A stretch of 64,000 nt of DNA from JBCBGF01 sp038526915 (GCA_038526915.1 JBCBGF010000003.1:186001-250000), one strand, 5' to 3'. Positions 40,650 through 50,427 are shown, counted from the first letter of the stretch. Notes: generated by a model from the sequence alone, not told the origin. Program-made: numbers and translations.

Positions 40650-42465
40650 AACCCTCCATCGCCTCCAACTCGTCGATCATGCCCGAGATCATGCCAAGGC
40701 CCTTGTCCCAGAAGGTCGGATTGCTTGCATCGAGCCCGAAGGGGGCGAGCAGGTCTTTGTGATGCTTGGAGCCACCGGCCTTCAGCATCTCGAAATACTT
40801 CTCCTGGAAGCCCGGATCGCCCTCCTCGTACACGGCATAAAGCGCATTCACGAGACCATCGCCGAACGCATAGGCGTAGACATAGAAAGGCGAGTGGACG
40901 AAGTGCGGGATATAGGCCCAGAACGTCTCGTACCCGTCCATGAAGGTGAAGGCGGGGCCCAGGCTTTCGCCCTGCACGCTCATCCACAAGGCACCGATGT
41001 CTTCGGGGGTGAGCTCACCCTTGGACCGCGCGTCATGCAGCTTGCACTCGAAATCATAAAACGCGATCTGGCGCACAACCGTGTTGATCATATCCTCGAC
41101 CTTGCCGGCCAGCAGCACCTTTTTCTCCGCCGGATCGGTGGCCTCGGCCAGTAGCTTGCGGAAGGTCAACATTTCGCCAAAGACACTCGCGGTCTCGGCC
41201 AGCGTAAGCGGGGTGGAGGACAAAAGCTCGCCTTGTCCCGCGGCCAGAACCTGATGCACGCCATGGCCCAGCTCATGCGCCAGCGTCATCACATCGCGCG
41301 GTTTGCCGAGGTAATTGAGCATCACGTAAGGGTGCACATCAACGACGGTCGGGTGGGCAAAGGCGCCGGGGGCCTTGCCGGGCTTCACGCCCGCGTCAAT
41401 CCAGCCTTTGGTAAAAAACGGCTCGGCCAGATCGGCCATGCGCGGCGAAAAACCGGCATAGGCGTCCAGCACCATGGCCTTGGCCCGGTCCCAATCGACG
41501 GTGGCGGTGTCTTCCATCGGTAAGGGCGCGTTCCGGTCCCAGACCTCAAGCGTGTCCAGTCCGAGCCATTTACGCTTCAACTCGTAGTACCGATGCGAGA
41601 TCCGCGGATAGGCCTCGACCACGGCGTTCCGCAGCGCTTCGACCACCTCGGGCTCCACATGGTTCGACAGATGCCGCCCGGTCTGCGGCGTGGGCATCCC
41701 GCGCCAGCGATCCTCGATCTCTTTCTCTTTCGCCAGCGTGTTGTGAACGCGGGCGAAGAGGGAGACGTTTTCGCCGAACACCTTGGCCAGAGCCTTTGCT
41801 CCCGCCTCACGCTGGGCGCGATCGTGATCTGTCAGAAGGTTGAGCGTGGCCTCGATACCCAGTTCCTCGTCCCCCACCGCGAAGGTCAGACCGGCGATGG
41901 TCTCATCAAAGAGCTTGTTCCAGGCGGCGGCCCCCACGGTGGACTGGTCATGCAGGAACCGTTCCAACTCATCGGACAGCTGGTAGGGCTTCAGCGACCG
42001 CATCCGGTCGAAATGGGGCTTGTAGCGCGCGAGTTCCGGGTCGGCGGAAAAGAGCGCCTCATAAGCCGCATCCTCAATCGCGTTGAATTCTAGCGAGAAG
42101 AACACAAGCTGCGTGGTGAAGGCCGTGATCTTGTCCTGACAGTCGGACATGAACTTGGCCCGCTCAGCATCGGTCGTGCTTTGGTAATAGCGCAGGCCTG
42201 CAAAGGACATGATGCGGCCTGCGACGCTGCTGATCCGCTCATTGCGCTTTACGCAGGTCAGCATCTCTGCTGCGCTCAGATCAGCAAGCTTGCCCTCGTA
42301 GTCGGCGGCAAACTCCGCACACGCCGTCTCCAGCCAGTCCAGATCACGCTTCAACTCAGGCGCGTCTTGCCCGGGGTAGAGGTCATCGAGGTTCCAATTG
42401 GGAAGCTCCCCAAACTCGGTGGTTTGGGTGGCGTTGGCATCGAATACGGGGCGGGGAAGTTGCAT
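40648..42465 (-). CDS. pepF: Oligoendopeptidase F (M3 family)
   Basis: 605 residues. The zinc site HELGH is at residues 397-401, with the third ligand expected in the downstream TASVFGEML section. VHPYVMLNYLGKPRDVMTLA before it and HSPFYVYAYAFGDGL near the end are PepF landmarks. It cleaves peptides of roughly 7-17 residues in the cytoplasm; full length and without a signal peptide. It is convergent with the antiporter gene. Confidence 0.92.
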   Translation of the reverse strand: MQLPRPVFDANATQTTEFGELPNWNLDDLYPGQDAPELKRDLDWLETACAEFAADYEGKLADLSAAEMLTCVKRNERISSVAGRIMSFAGLRYYQSTTDAERAKFMSDCQDKITAFTTQLVFFSLEFNAIEDAAYEALFSADPELARYKPHFDRMRSLKPYQLSDELERFLHDQSTVGAAAWNKLFDETIAGLTFAVGDEELGIEATLNLLTDHDRAQREAGAKALAKVFGENVSLFARVHNTLAKEKEIEDRWRGMPTPQTGRHLSNHVEPEVVEALRNAVVEAYPRISHRYYELKRKWLGLDTLEVWDRNAPLPMEDTATVDWDRAKAMVLDAYAGFSPRMADLAEPFFTKGWIDAGVKPGKAPGAFAHPTVVDVHPYVMLNYLGKPRDVMTLAHELGHGVHQVLAAGQGELLSSTPLTLAETASVFGEMLTFRKLLAEATDPAEKKVLLAGKVEDMINTVVRQIAFYDFECKLHDARSKGELTPEDIGALWMSVQGESLGPAFTFMDGYETFWAYIPHFVHSPFYVYAYAFGDGLVNALYAVYEEGDPGFQEKYFEMLKAGGSKHHKDLLAPFGLDASNPTFWDKGLGMISGMIDELEAMEG

Positions 42466-42545
42466 GGCGTGGCCTCATCTGGGGGTTCTTGAGACATATG
42501 TCCCCAACCCCGCCCCCTCAAGCCCGGAACGCACCCGCGGGATGT

Positions 42546-42597
42546 GCGTATTTTTGACAAGAAGAAGGGTGGGGGCTTCTTCTTGTGTCAAATACGC
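42546..42597. repeat. Inverted repeat between pepF and the ligase gene
   Basis: GCGTATTTTTGACAAGAAG and CTTCTTGTGTCAAATACGC form a near-perfect stem with a GGTGGGGG loop. The left arm resembles GCGTATTTGAAACAAGAAG at 37152-37170 after rpoH, so the unit is dispersed. A plausible terminator for the ligase operon does not fit, because transcription there ends at 42627 on the same side; it may end ligase transcripts reading left. Confidence 0.6.
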
Positions 42598-42626
42598 ATG
42601 TTGGGAGGGTAGCCGCGCGTGGGGCC

Positions 42627-44219
42627 TTAGCCATAGGTCGCCAGCATTTCTTTCAGATCGTCCAGCGTGTTGGCCTCAGCCAGCGGCTTGTCCTTGCGCC
42701 ACCGGCTCATCCTCGGGAAGCGTAGGGCGACGCCCGATTTGTGCCGGGGGCTTTCCTGGATGCCCTCAAACGCGATCTCGAAGACGTGGTGCGGGGTAAC
42801 CTGCCGGACAGGTCCGAAGCGCTGCAGCGTGTTCTTGCGCACCCAGGCGGTGATGTCGCGGAATTCCGCATCGGTGAGGCCGGAATAGGCCTTGGTGAAG
42901 GGGACAAGCTCGTTGCCGCTCCAGACGGCGAAGGTGAAATCGGTAAACAGGTTCGCGCGGCGGCCGTGGCCGGATTGGGCGTAGATCATCACTGCGTCGA
43001 TCACCAGCGGGTCGACCTTCCATTTCCACCAGTCGCCCTTCTTGCGCCCATCGCGATAGGGGGCGTCGCGGCGTTTGAGCATAACGCCCTCGGCACCCAA
43101 GTCTCGTGACGTTTCGCGGGTGGAGGCGAGGCTGTCCCAGGTGGGGAAGATGATGAGGGGGGAGAGCTGGACAGGGCACTCTGCTGGGGTGGCGCTCACG
43201 ATCTCTTCGAGCCGCGCGCGGCGGGCGGCGTAGGGCTGGGTGCGGATGTCCTGCCCTGCGTCTTCGAGGAGGTCGTAGGCCTGCAGGATCACCGGGGCCT
43301 CGGTCAGGAGTTTTTTCGGCACGGTCTTGCGCCCGATCCGCTTTTGTAGCGCGTTGAAGGGCAGGGGCGCGTCCCCGGACCAGGCCAGCACTTCGCCGTC
43401 GATGACCGTGCCGTCGGGCAGGAAGTCGCGCGCGGCGGCAAGTTCGGGGAAGCGGTCGGTCATCAGCTCTTCGCCGCGAGACCAGAGGTAGTGGGTGCCA
43501 CCGCGGAGGATGAGCTGGCCGCGTATGCCGTCCCATTTGTGCTCGGCGGCCCAGTCCTCGGGTGGGCCGAGGTCTTCGGGGGCGGTGTCGAGTTGGTAGG
43601 CGAGGTAGAAGGGGTAGGGTTTGGAGAGGTCGGCAGACGGGTCCGGCGCCTCGATCAGCGTGTGGTAGGTGATCGTGTCGGGGGACCAGTCGCCCATCAG
43701 GCGGTGGGCGAGGGTGGGTTCCTCGATGCCGGTGGCTCTCGACAGGGCACGGGTCATCAGTTTCTGGCTCAGGCCCATGCGGAAGCCGCCGGTGATGAGC
43801 TTGTTGAAGACGAAGCGCTCGGTCGTTTCCAGTGCGTCCCAGGCGGCCAGGACGCGGGGTTTGCGGTCGGGTTCTTCCAGCGTGCCCCAGGCGCGGATCT
43901 CGGTGATCCAATGTGTGAGGCTTTCGTCGGAAGTGCTTGAGGGTGCTGGCAGAACCAGCGCGATGGTTTCCGCCAGATCGCCAACGATTGGGTAGGCTTC
44001 TTCAAACAGCCAGAGTGGGATTCCCGCGCGTTCCGCCGCCCATTCGCGCAGGCGCGTAGTGGTGACGGTGCGTTTGGGGCGGCGACCGGAGAGGAGCGCG
44101 ATGGTCCAGAGGCGGTCGTCGTCGGGGGCATCGGTGAAGTAATCGGCCAGGGCGGCGACCTTGGCGTTGGTTTTGGTCGTCTGATCGAGGGCGGTAAAGA
44201 GGGCGGCGAAGCGTTTCAT
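42627..44219 (-). CDS. ATP-dependent DNA ligase (cisplatin-damage-response type)
   Basis: 530 residues from ATG 44219, which overlaps the exonuclease stop (ATGA). The catalytic Lys228 lies in EHKWDGIRGQL. VIDGEVLAW, EGVMLKRRDAPY and WWKWKVDP are the other nucleotidyltransferase motifs. An N-terminal helical domain (about 200 residues) and a C-terminal OB fold are present. This ligase type travels with a beta-CASP exonuclease and often with an Lhr-like helicase, which is not seen here. The longer frame reaching 45413 is overlap with the exonuclease gene. Confidence 0.9.
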   Translation of the reverse strand: MKRFAALFTALDQTTKTNAKVAALADYFTDAPDDDRLWTIALLSGRRPKRTVTTTRLREWAAERAGIPLWLFEEAYPIVGDLAETIALVLPAPSSTSDESLTHWITEIRAWGTLEEPDRKPRVLAAWDALETTERFVFNKLITGGFRMGLSQKLMTRALSRATGIEEPTLAHRLMGDWSPDTITYHTLIEAPDPSADLSKPYPFYLAYQLDTAPEDLGPPEDWAAEHKWDGIRGQLILRGGTHYLWSRGEELMTDRFPELAAARDFLPDGTVIDGEVLAWSGDAPLPFNALQKRIGRKTVPKKLLTEAPVILQAYDLLEDAGQDIRTQPYAARRARLEEIVSATPAECPVQLSPLIIFPTWDSLASTRETSRDLGAEGVMLKRRDAPYRDGRKKGDWWKWKVDPLVIDAVMIYAQSGHGRRANLFTDFTFAVWSGNELVPFTKAYSGLTDAEFRDITAWVRKNTLQRFGPVRQVTPHHVFEIAFEGIQESPRHKSGVALRFPRMSRWRKDKPLAEANTLDDLKEMLATYG

Positions 44220-45220
44220 GTCTCTTCGCTCGTCTCCAGCGTTTCGCCTTCGTATTCGGTCTCCAGCACCTGCGCGTCGTAGCCCTGTTCGTTCAGCCAA
44301 CGCGCGAAGATGCTGGTGTAACCATGTGTGACGAATACACGTTCTGCGCCGGTGGCTTTGATCGCCGCGTTCAGGCCCGTCCAGTCTGCATGGTCGGACA
44401 TCACGAACCCCCGGTCGGCTGCCCGCCTGCGGCGTACACCGCGGAGGGCCATCCAGCCGCTGGCAAACCCGGTGGAAGCGGGGCCGAAGCGGCGCATCCA
44501 GGGGGTGCCGAGGGCGGACGGTGGCGCGAGGATGAAGGCGCCGGGGTGGGCCTTGGCGTCGAGATCGGGGGTGACCTGAATCGTGTTGGGCAGGGGGATG
44601 CCCTGGGCGCGCATGACGGCATTGGTGGCCTCCACTGCGCCGTGGGTCAGGATCGGGCCGATCGAAGTGTCGAGGCTGTGGAGGATACGCTGGGCCTTGC
44701 CGAGGGCGTAGGCGCCGAGGACCGTAGCTTTGCCATCTGCCGCGTTGCCAGCCCACCAGGCGTTGATCGCGGCGGCGCTGTCGGCCTGCGGGACCCAGGT
44801 GAAGACGGGCAGGCCGAAGGTGCATTCGGTGATGAAGGTGTGGCAGCGGACAGGCTCGAACGGCTCGGAGAGGCCGTCGTCGACGGTTTTGTAATCGCCG
44901 GAGGCGACCCAGACCTCGCCAGCGACCTCGACCCGGATCTGGGCGGAGCCGGGGACGTGGCCGGCGGCGTGGAAGCTGACGGTGGCGTTGCCGATTTTGA
45001 TCGGTTCGCCGAAGTTGATGCCCTCTGCGGTGATGTCGCCCAGGCGGTGGCGCATGACGGGTAGGGCGGCGTGCGTGGCGAGGTAGCGGGCGTGGCCCGG
45101 GCGGGCGTGGTCGGCATGGCCGTGGGTGATGAGCGCGCGGTCCACGGGGCGCCAGGGGTCGATATAGAAGTCTCCGGCGGGGCAATAGAGGCCGCGGTCG
45201 GTGGTGGTGAGGATGTCCAT
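44216..45220 (-). CDS. Ligase-associated beta-CASP DNA exonuclease
   Basis: 334 residues from ATG 45220 (MDILTTTDRGLYCPAGDFY). Metallo-beta-lactamase motifs are THGHADHARPGH, the His in FHAAGHVPGSAQI, and SGDYK. The C-terminal beta-CASP part has MSDHADWTGL and VFVTHGY. It belongs to the SNM1-like group linked to ATP-dependent ligases in bacterial DNA repair. First gene of the two-gene repair operon. Confidence 0.9.
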   Translation of the reverse strand: MDILTTTDRGLYCPAGDFYIDPWRPVDRALITHGHADHARPGHARYLATHAALPVMRHRLGDITAEGINFGEPIKIGNATVSFHAAGHVPGSAQIRVEVAGEVWVASGDYKTVDDGLSEPFEPVRCHTFITECTFGLPVFTWVPQADSAAAINAWWAGNAADGKATVLGAYALGKAQRILHSLDTSIGPILTHGAVEATNAVMRAQGIPLPNTIQVTPDLDAKAHPGAFILAPPSALGTPWMRRFGPASTGFASGWMALRGVRRRRAADRGFVMSDHADWTGLNAAIKATGAERVFVTHGYTSIFARWLNEQGYDAQVLETEYEGETLETSEET

Positions 45221-45542
45221 GGGTGGGATGTATCTTATCAGCGGGGCTGAGCAAGGAGGGTGGCGCCCGAGCCTGGGTGGGCGCTTGGGGCATGTCCACG
45301 TCTTGATGGCTTTGAGAGCATCGTGACGTTTCGCCTTTGGTGACGTTGCAATGCGCCCTCCCGGGGGGAGGGTGTCGCCATTTTCGCTCGGACCAATGGC
45401 GCGACAATGGCAACCGCCGCCCGGCCTGCGGCCGGGCGAGGCAGCGAGCAGGGGTGTCGCCTCTATTCGCGGGGTTGTCGGCCTTGGAGCAGTCTTTGGG
45501 GCTCGTTTCCGGCCCAATCCCTCAAAACAGGGGGACCCCACC
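45221..45542. other. Intergenic, divergent promoter region
   Basis: About 320 bases between the divergent exonuclease and dehydrogenase genes. CGCCCTCCCGGGGGGAGGGTG near 45352 forms a short hairpin. Open frames extend through it, but these are GC-rich read-through of the dehydrogenase frame without starts. I see no RNA gene or recognisable operator. Confidence 0.5.
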
Positions 45543-46487
45543 ATGAAAATCGGCTTCATAGGCCTCGGCAATGTCGGCGGCAAACTCTCGGGCTCTCTTC
45601 TGCGCAATGGCAAAGACCTCACCGTCTGCGACCTCGACCCCGCCAAAGTAGCCGAGTTCACCGCCAAAGGCGCGCACTCCGCCGACAGCCCTGCCGCCCT
45701 GATGCGGGCCTCGGATATGGTGATTACCTGCCTGCCATCCCCCGCTGCGTCGGACATGGTGCTGACCGAGATGCTGCCCGAGGTGCGTCCCGGCAAGATC
45801 TGGCTGGAGATGTCCACCACCGATGCCGCGGAGGTGCAGCGGTTGGGCGCTCAGGTGATCGCGGCGGGGGGCAGGGCGGTCGATTGCCCGGTCTCCGGCG
45901 GCTGCCATCGGGCGGCAACGGGCAATATCTCGATCTTCGTGGGCTGTGATCGCGAGACGTTTGAGACGGTACTGCCCTTGCTCACCACGATGGGCCGGCG
46001 GGTTTTGCACACCGGCGATCTGGGTTCGGCTTCGGTGTTGAAGGTCATCACCAACTATCTGGCCACCGCGAACCTGGTCACCTGCTGCGAGGCGCTGGTT
46101 ACAGCGAAGGCCGCGGGGCTGGATCTGGGAACCGCCTATGAGGCGATCGCGATCTCATCGGGGACGAGTTTCGTGCATGAGACCGAGAGCCAGGTGATCC
46201 TGAACGGCAGTCGCGATATCTCGTTCACGATGGATCTGGTGGCCAAGGACATCGGGCTGTTTCAGGACGTGGCAGATCGGGCAAGGGTGCCTTCAGAGAT
46301 TTCACCGATCCTGATCGAAATCTTCCGCGATGGGATTGCGCGGTTTGGGGAGCGTGAGTTGTCGCCGAATATCATCAAGCGGCTGGAGGAGGCGACGGGG
46401 GTGGAGATTCGGGCGCCGGGCTTTCCGGCGGAGATGGTGGATGAGGAACCTGAGGAGCCGGGGTATGAGGTGCGGGTGCGCGATTAA
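45543..46487 (+). CDS. NAD(P)-dependent oxidoreductase, 3-hydroxyisobutyrate dehydrogenase family
   Basis: 314 residues from ATG 45543. The Rossmann start is GFIGLGNVGGKL. DCPVSGGCHRA is the substrate loop, and GSASVLKVITNYL carries the catalytic Lys and Asn. The C-terminal extension (EEPEEPGYEVRVRD) is longer than usual. HIBADH-family members reduce or oxidise short beta-hydroxyacids; the substrate cannot be fixed. It is convergent with the liv operon, with a palindrome between. Confidence 0.88.
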   Translation: MKIGFIGLGNVGGKLSGSLLRNGKDLTVCDLDPAKVAEFTAKGAHSADSPAALMRASDMVITCLPSPAASDMVLTEMLPEVRPGKIWLEMSTTDAAEVQRLGAQVIAAGGRAVDCPVSGGCHRAATGNISIFVGCDRETFETVLPLLTTMGRRVLHTGDLGSASVLKVITNYLATANLVTCCEALVTAKAAGLDLGTAYEAIAISSGTSFVHETESQVILNGSRDISFTMDLVAKDIGLFQDVADRARVPSEISPILIEIFRDGIARFGERELSPNIIKRLEEATGVEIRAPGFPAEMVDEEPEEPGYEVRVRD

Positions 46488-46510
46488 CCCCAACACAAAA
46501 CGACCGAAGC

Positions 46511-46566
46511 CCCGGACTTGATCCGGGGCCTCGCTTACGTCGAGTAGGTCCCGGATCAAGTCCGGG
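46511..46566. repeat. Inverted repeat (CCCGGACTTGATCCGGG), bidirectional terminator
   Basis: The 17-base arm at 46511-46527 is perfectly complementary to 46550-46566. Each arm is itself close to palindromic. This type of unit is widely dispersed in alphaproteobacterial genomes. It separates two convergent genes. Confidence 0.8.
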
Positions 46567-46593
46567 ACGTTACGGACGCTAGAGGCAGGCCCC

Positions 46594-47376
46594 TTAGATC
46601 GCCAGATACTCCGCCCGCAATGCCTCGTTATCCAGCACCTCTTCGGCGGTCCCGTCAAAGACCACCTGACCAGTGTCGAGGATGATCGCCCGGTCGGCGA
46701 GTTGCAGCGCGCGCACGGCATTCTGTTCCACGATCACGGTGGTGATGCCCTGTTCCTTGATGTGGGTGAGCGTCTTCTCGATCTCATCCACGATCACCGG
46801 CGCGAGCCCCTCATAGGGTTCATCCAGAAGTAGCACCTTGATGTCCCGGGCCAGTGCGCGCGCAATTGACAGCATCTGCTGCTCGCCGCCCGACAGCGTC
46901 GTGCCCTCCTGCGTCCGCCGCTCGCCGAGGCGTGGGAACAAGTCATAGATCCGATCCAGAGACCAGCCGATGGGCGGCGCGATCTGCGCGAGCTTGAGGT
47001 TCTCTTCCACCGTCAGCCCTTGGATGATCCGCCGATCCTCTGGCACAAGGCCAAGGCCCGCCTGAGCGGCCTCGTAGCTCGACATCCTGTGCAAGGGCTG
47101 GTGGTCCAGCCAGATCTCGCCATGGGTCACTTCCGGATCGCCGATCCGGGCGACCGAGCGCAGGGTCGAGGTTTTGCCCGCCCCGTTCCGACCCAAAAGG
47201 GCGAGGATCTCGCCCTCATGGACTGTGAAGCTCACGCCCTGAACGATGTAGCTTTCCCCGTAATAGGCGTGGATGTCGTAGACCGAGAAGTACGCGGGCG
47301 CCGTCGACGCCATGTTGGCGTGTTTGGAGAAATCCGGGCGCTCGGTCTTTGGGCGGTCCTCAATGAGCTTGTCCAA
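46594..47376 (-). CDS. livF: Branched-chain amino-acid-type ABC ATPase, LivF
   Basis: 260 residues. Walker A LGRNGAGKTS, signature LSGGEQQMLSIARA, Walker B VLLLDEPYEGLA and switch His-like position (VIVEQNA) mark LivF/UrtE. A strong AGGAGG six bases ahead of TTG 47376 decides the start; the later ATG 47313 lacks one. The resulting N-terminal 21 residues (starting MDKLIEDRPK when TTG is read as Met) overlap livG by 17 bp. Substrate of the system is an amino acid or amide, not known. Confidence 0.88.
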   Translation of the reverse strand: MDKLIEDRPKTERPDFSKHANMASTAPAYFSVYDIHAYYGESYIVQGVSFTVHEGEILALLGRNGAGKTSTLRSVARIGDPEVTHGEIWLDHQPLHRMSSYEAAQAGLGLVPEDRRIIQGLTVEENLKLAQIAPPIGWSLDRIYDLFPRLGERRTQEGTTLSGGEQQMLSIARALARDIKVLLLDEPYEGLAPVIVDEIEKTLTHIKEQGITTVIVEQNAVRALQLADRAIILDTGQVVFDGTAEEVLDNEALRAEYLAI

Positions 47377-48115
47377 GATACGCCTCCTGCACCTTTGGGT
47401 GGCCTTTGATGTTGTCGGGGATGTCTTCGACGAGCGGTGTGCCCTGGGCCAGAACCGTGATCCGCTGCGCGAGCGAGAAGACGACATGCATATCATGCTC
47501 GATGATGCACATCGTGATGTCGCGCTTGTCGTTGATCTCTTTGAGCAGATCGATGGTGTTGTTGGTGTCGGCCCGCGCCATCCCGGCGGTAGGCTCATCG
47601 AGCAGCAACAGCTTGGGTTGCTGGACCAGGCACATCGCCATCTCCAACCGCCGTTTGTCGCCTCGTGAGAGTGAGGCGGCATGCATCTCTTTTTTATCCT
47701 GCATGTTCACTTCAATGAGCATTTCGTCGGCTTGTTCGATGAGGCTGCGCTCATTGCTCACTGTCTCGATTGCATGCATGCGATAGGCCCCGTCGCGGCG
47801 TGCGAAGCAGGGGATCAGCATATTTTCCATCACCGTCAGATCGCCAAAGATCTCGGGCGTCTGGAACACGCGGGAAATGCCCATCTGGTTGATCTCGTGC
47901 GGGCTGCGGCCCAGTACGGACTGGCCGTCGAACATCACTGACCCCGTGTCGGGGATCAGCTTGCCGACGAGGCAGTTGAGCAGCGTCGACTTGCCCGCCC
48001 CGTTCGGCCCGATGATGGCGTGGACGGTCTTTTCCTGCACGCTGAGGTTCACATCCCCCAGCGCCTGCAGACCACCAAAGCGCTTGTTCACGCCTTTGAC
48101 TTCAAGAAGTCCCAT
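47360..48115 (-). CDS. livG: Branched-chain amino-acid-type ABC ATPase, LivG
   Basis: 251 residues. Walker A GPNGAGKST, signature LSRGDKRRLEMAMCL, Walker B LLLLDEPTAGMA and switch His (IIEHDMH) are present. The signature starts LSRGD rather than LSGGQ, a known LivG/UrtD variant. FQTPEIFGDLTVMENM is also typical. The gene partners with LivF. Confidence 0.9.
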   Translation of the reverse strand: MGLLEVKGVNKRFGGLQALGDVNLSVQEKTVHAIIGPNGAGKSTLLNCLVGKLIPDTGSVMFDGQSVLGRSPHEINQMGISRVFQTPEIFGDLTVMENMLIPCFARRDGAYRMHAIETVSNERSLIEQADEMLIEVNMQDKKEMHAASLSRGDKRRLEMAMCLVQQPKLLLLDEPTAGMARADTNNTIDLLKEINDKRDITMCIIEHDMHVVFSLAQRITVLAQGTPLVEDIPDNIKGHPKVQEAYLGQAH

Positions 48116-48129
48116 CTCTCAGACCCTCC

Positions 48130-49350
48130 TTATTCGGCCACGTGGGGCGCGGGTTTCGGATGATGCTCGGGGTCACCGCCGGTGGGCTTGTCCTTGCCGC
48201 GGCGGAACAGGCGCGCAATGCGCTGACCGCCTTCAACGAGGCCACCGGGCAGGAAGATCACGACCAGCATGAACATGATGCCCAGGGTCAGGTGCCAGCC
48301 CTTGCCGATGAAGGGATAGACCATGGTCACCATCGCATCTTCCAACCCGTCGGGCATGAAGGCGAACCATTCATGCAGGATCGTCGAGTTGATCTTGGAG
48401 ATGATGTTTTCCATGTACTTGATCATCCCCGCACCCAGGATCGGGCCAATCAGCGTGCCCGCCCCGCCGAGGATGGTCATCAGCACGACCTCACCCGACG
48501 CTGTCCAGAACATGCGTTCTGCACCGGCCAGCGGGTCCATCGATACCATCAGACCACCGGCCAGCCCCGCATACATGCCCGAGATCACAAAGGCCGCGAG
48601 CGTGTAGGGCTTGGGGTTTAGGCCCGTGTAGTTCATCCGCTGCTGGTTCGACTTCACTGCGCGAAGCATCATCCCAAAGGGGGAGCGGAAGATGCGGATC
48701 GCCATGTAGAAGGCGATCAGCATGATCACGGCACACAGGTAATAGCCCGCGTTAAAGGTGAAGAGCCACCCGCCCACTTCCCACTCAAAGCTGTCGCGCA
48801 TCTCAAGCCCGAAGAAGTTCGTGACCGGGATCGAGCCGGACTCGGTCTGGCTGACGCCCAGGATGCGGGGGTCGTTCAGGCTAAGCTGCAGGCCGGTCTC
48901 ACCGCCCGTGATGGGCGTGAGCACCGAATAGGCCAGCGCAAAGGACATTTGCGCGAAGGCCAGCGTCAGGATCGAGAAGTAGATGCCAGACCGCCGTAGC
49001 GAGATGTAACCGATGATCAGCGAAAACAGCCCCGCCACGATGACCGAAATCACGATGGCCGGGACGACGTTCATCGTCAAAAGCTTCATCATCCAGACCC
49101 CGGCGTAGGAGCCCACACCCAGGAAGGCGGCGTGCCCAAAGCTGAGATAGCCGGTCAGGCCGAACAGGATGTTGAACCCAATCGCAAAGATCCCGAAGAT
49201 CACAAACCGCTGCATCAGATCGGGGTAGCCCGCGTTGAACTGCGCCAACTCTGATCCTTCGGGGAAAGGGTTCAGAAGGAAGGGCGCGAAGACCAGAAGC
49301 AGCGTCACGATGACCAGCAGCGAGAAGTCGTTCTTTTTCAAACCCAGCAT
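48130..49350 (-). CDS. livM: Branched-chain amino-acid-type ABC permease, LivM
   Basis: 406 residues with about nine or ten membrane segments. GLTGYLSFGHAAFLGVGSYAG and LAGGLMVSM are LivM landmarks, and the cytoplasmic loop AVKSNQQRMNYTGLN docks the ATPases. The C-terminus is polar (KDKPTGGDPEHHPKPAPHVAE). It follows livH by 3 nt. Confidence 0.9.
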   Translation of the reverse strand: MLGLKKNDFSLLVIVTLLLVFAPFLLNPFPEGSELAQFNAGYPDLMQRFVIFGIFAIGFNILFGLTGYLSFGHAAFLGVGSYAGVWMMKLLTMNVVPAIVISVIVAGLFSLIIGYISLRRSGIYFSILTLAFAQMSFALAYSVLTPITGGETGLQLSLNDPRILGVSQTESGSIPVTNFFGLEMRDSFEWEVGGWLFTFNAGYYLCAVIMLIAFYMAIRIFRSPFGMMLRAVKSNQQRMNYTGLNPKPYTLAAFVISGMYAGLAGGLMVSMDPLAGAERMFWTASGEVVLMTILGGAGTLIGPILGAGMIKYMENIISKINSTILHEWFAFMPDGLEDAMVTMVYPFIGKGWHLTLGIMFMLVVIFLPGGLVEGGQRIARLFRRGKDKPTGGDPEHHPKPAPHVAE

Positions 49351-49353
49351 GGC

Positions 49354-50385
49354 TTATTCCTCCATCACGCCCTTGCGGCCCATCAGGCCCCTCGGACGGG
49401 TCAGCAGAATGACGATGGCGACAAGGTAGATGATCACCTGGTTGATGCCCGGGATCAGGTCGATCACAGCGCCCATGGAGGCGAAGCTCTCGAGGATACC
49501 CAGCATGAACCCTGCGAGCACGGCGCCCGGAAGCGAGCCCATGCCTCCCACCACGACCACCACGAAGCTCAGGACGAGGAAGTCCATGCCCATGTGGTAG
49601 TTGGGCGAGTTGATCGGTGTGTACATCACGCCCGCGAGGCCCGCCACAGCGGCAGCGATCCCGAACATGATGGTGAAGCGCTTGTCGATGTTGATGCCCA
49701 GAAGGCCCACGGTTTCCCGATCTGCCATCCCGGCGCGCACGACCATCCCGAAGGTGGTGAACTGCAGGAAAGCGAACACCGCGGTGATGATCACCATCGC
49801 GAATGCAAAGTAGACCAGGCGCCAGTAGGGGTAGATGATGACGTTCGGGTCCATCCCGATCAGCGCGCCGAAATCGAACGATCCGACAAAGGCCTGCGGG
49901 GCAGGGGTCGGGATCGGGTTGGCGCCGTAGTAGTACTTGATGATCTCTTGCAGAACGATGGCCAGACCAAAGGTGACGAGGATCTGGTCAGCATGGGGGC
50001 GTTTGTAGAAGTAGCGGATCAGTCCGCGCTCCATGAAGACGCCGATAGCGATCATGATCGGGATCGCGAACAGGATCGACAGCGGCACGGACCAGTCGAT
50101 GATCGCGGCCCCCGTCGTCTCGCCGAACCAATCATAGATGTAGGGCACGTCGACTTTCAGCGGATTGCCGAGGAAGTCTGTCCGCGTCTCGTCCACCACC
50201 TCGTGGCTCAGCGTTAAGATGCGGTTGAGCGTTACGGCGCAGAACGCGCCCAGCATGAACAGCGCGCCATGCGCGAAGTTCACCACACCGAGGGTACCGA
50301 AAATCAACGTCAGACCAAGGGCGATCAGCGCATATGCCGATCCCTTGTCGAGCCCGTTGAGCACTTGAAGGATAATGGCGTCCAT
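49354..50385 (-). CDS. livH: Branched-chain amino-acid-type ABC permease, LivH
   Basis: 343 residues with eight or nine membrane segments. LIFGTLGVVNFAHGALFMLG is the conserved start, MVVRAGMADRETVGLLGIN the ATPase-docking loop, and VVVVGGMGSLPGAVLAGFML the end. An insertion after residue 55 (DETRTDFLGNPLKVDVPYIY) lengthens the first periplasmic loop compared with LivH of E. coli. Confidence 0.9.
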   Translation of the reverse strand: MDAIILQVLNGLDKGSAYALIALGLTLIFGTLGVVNFAHGALFMLGAFCAVTLNRILTLSHEVVDETRTDFLGNPLKVDVPYIYDWFGETTGAAIIDWSVPLSILFAIPIMIAIGVFMERGLIRYFYKRPHADQILVTFGLAIVLQEIIKYYYGANPIPTPAPQAFVGSFDFGALIGMDPNVIIYPYWRLVYFAFAMVIITAVFAFLQFTTFGMVVRAGMADRETVGLLGINIDKRFTIMFGIAAAVAGLAGVMYTPINSPNYHMGMDFLVLSFVVVVVGGMGSLPGAVLAGFMLGILESFASMGAVIDLIPGINQVIIYLVAIVILLTRPRGLMGRKGVMEE

Positions 50386-50427
50386 GGGTTCCCACCTCGT
50401 CTACGGGGCCGCCATGGCTGGCGGAAT

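Noticed and set aside
42627..45413. A single 928-codon minus-strand gene
   Set aside because: Only the part from 44219 is ligase; the upstream part is the ligase frame read through the exonuclease gene and is Arg/Pro/His-rich without motifs.
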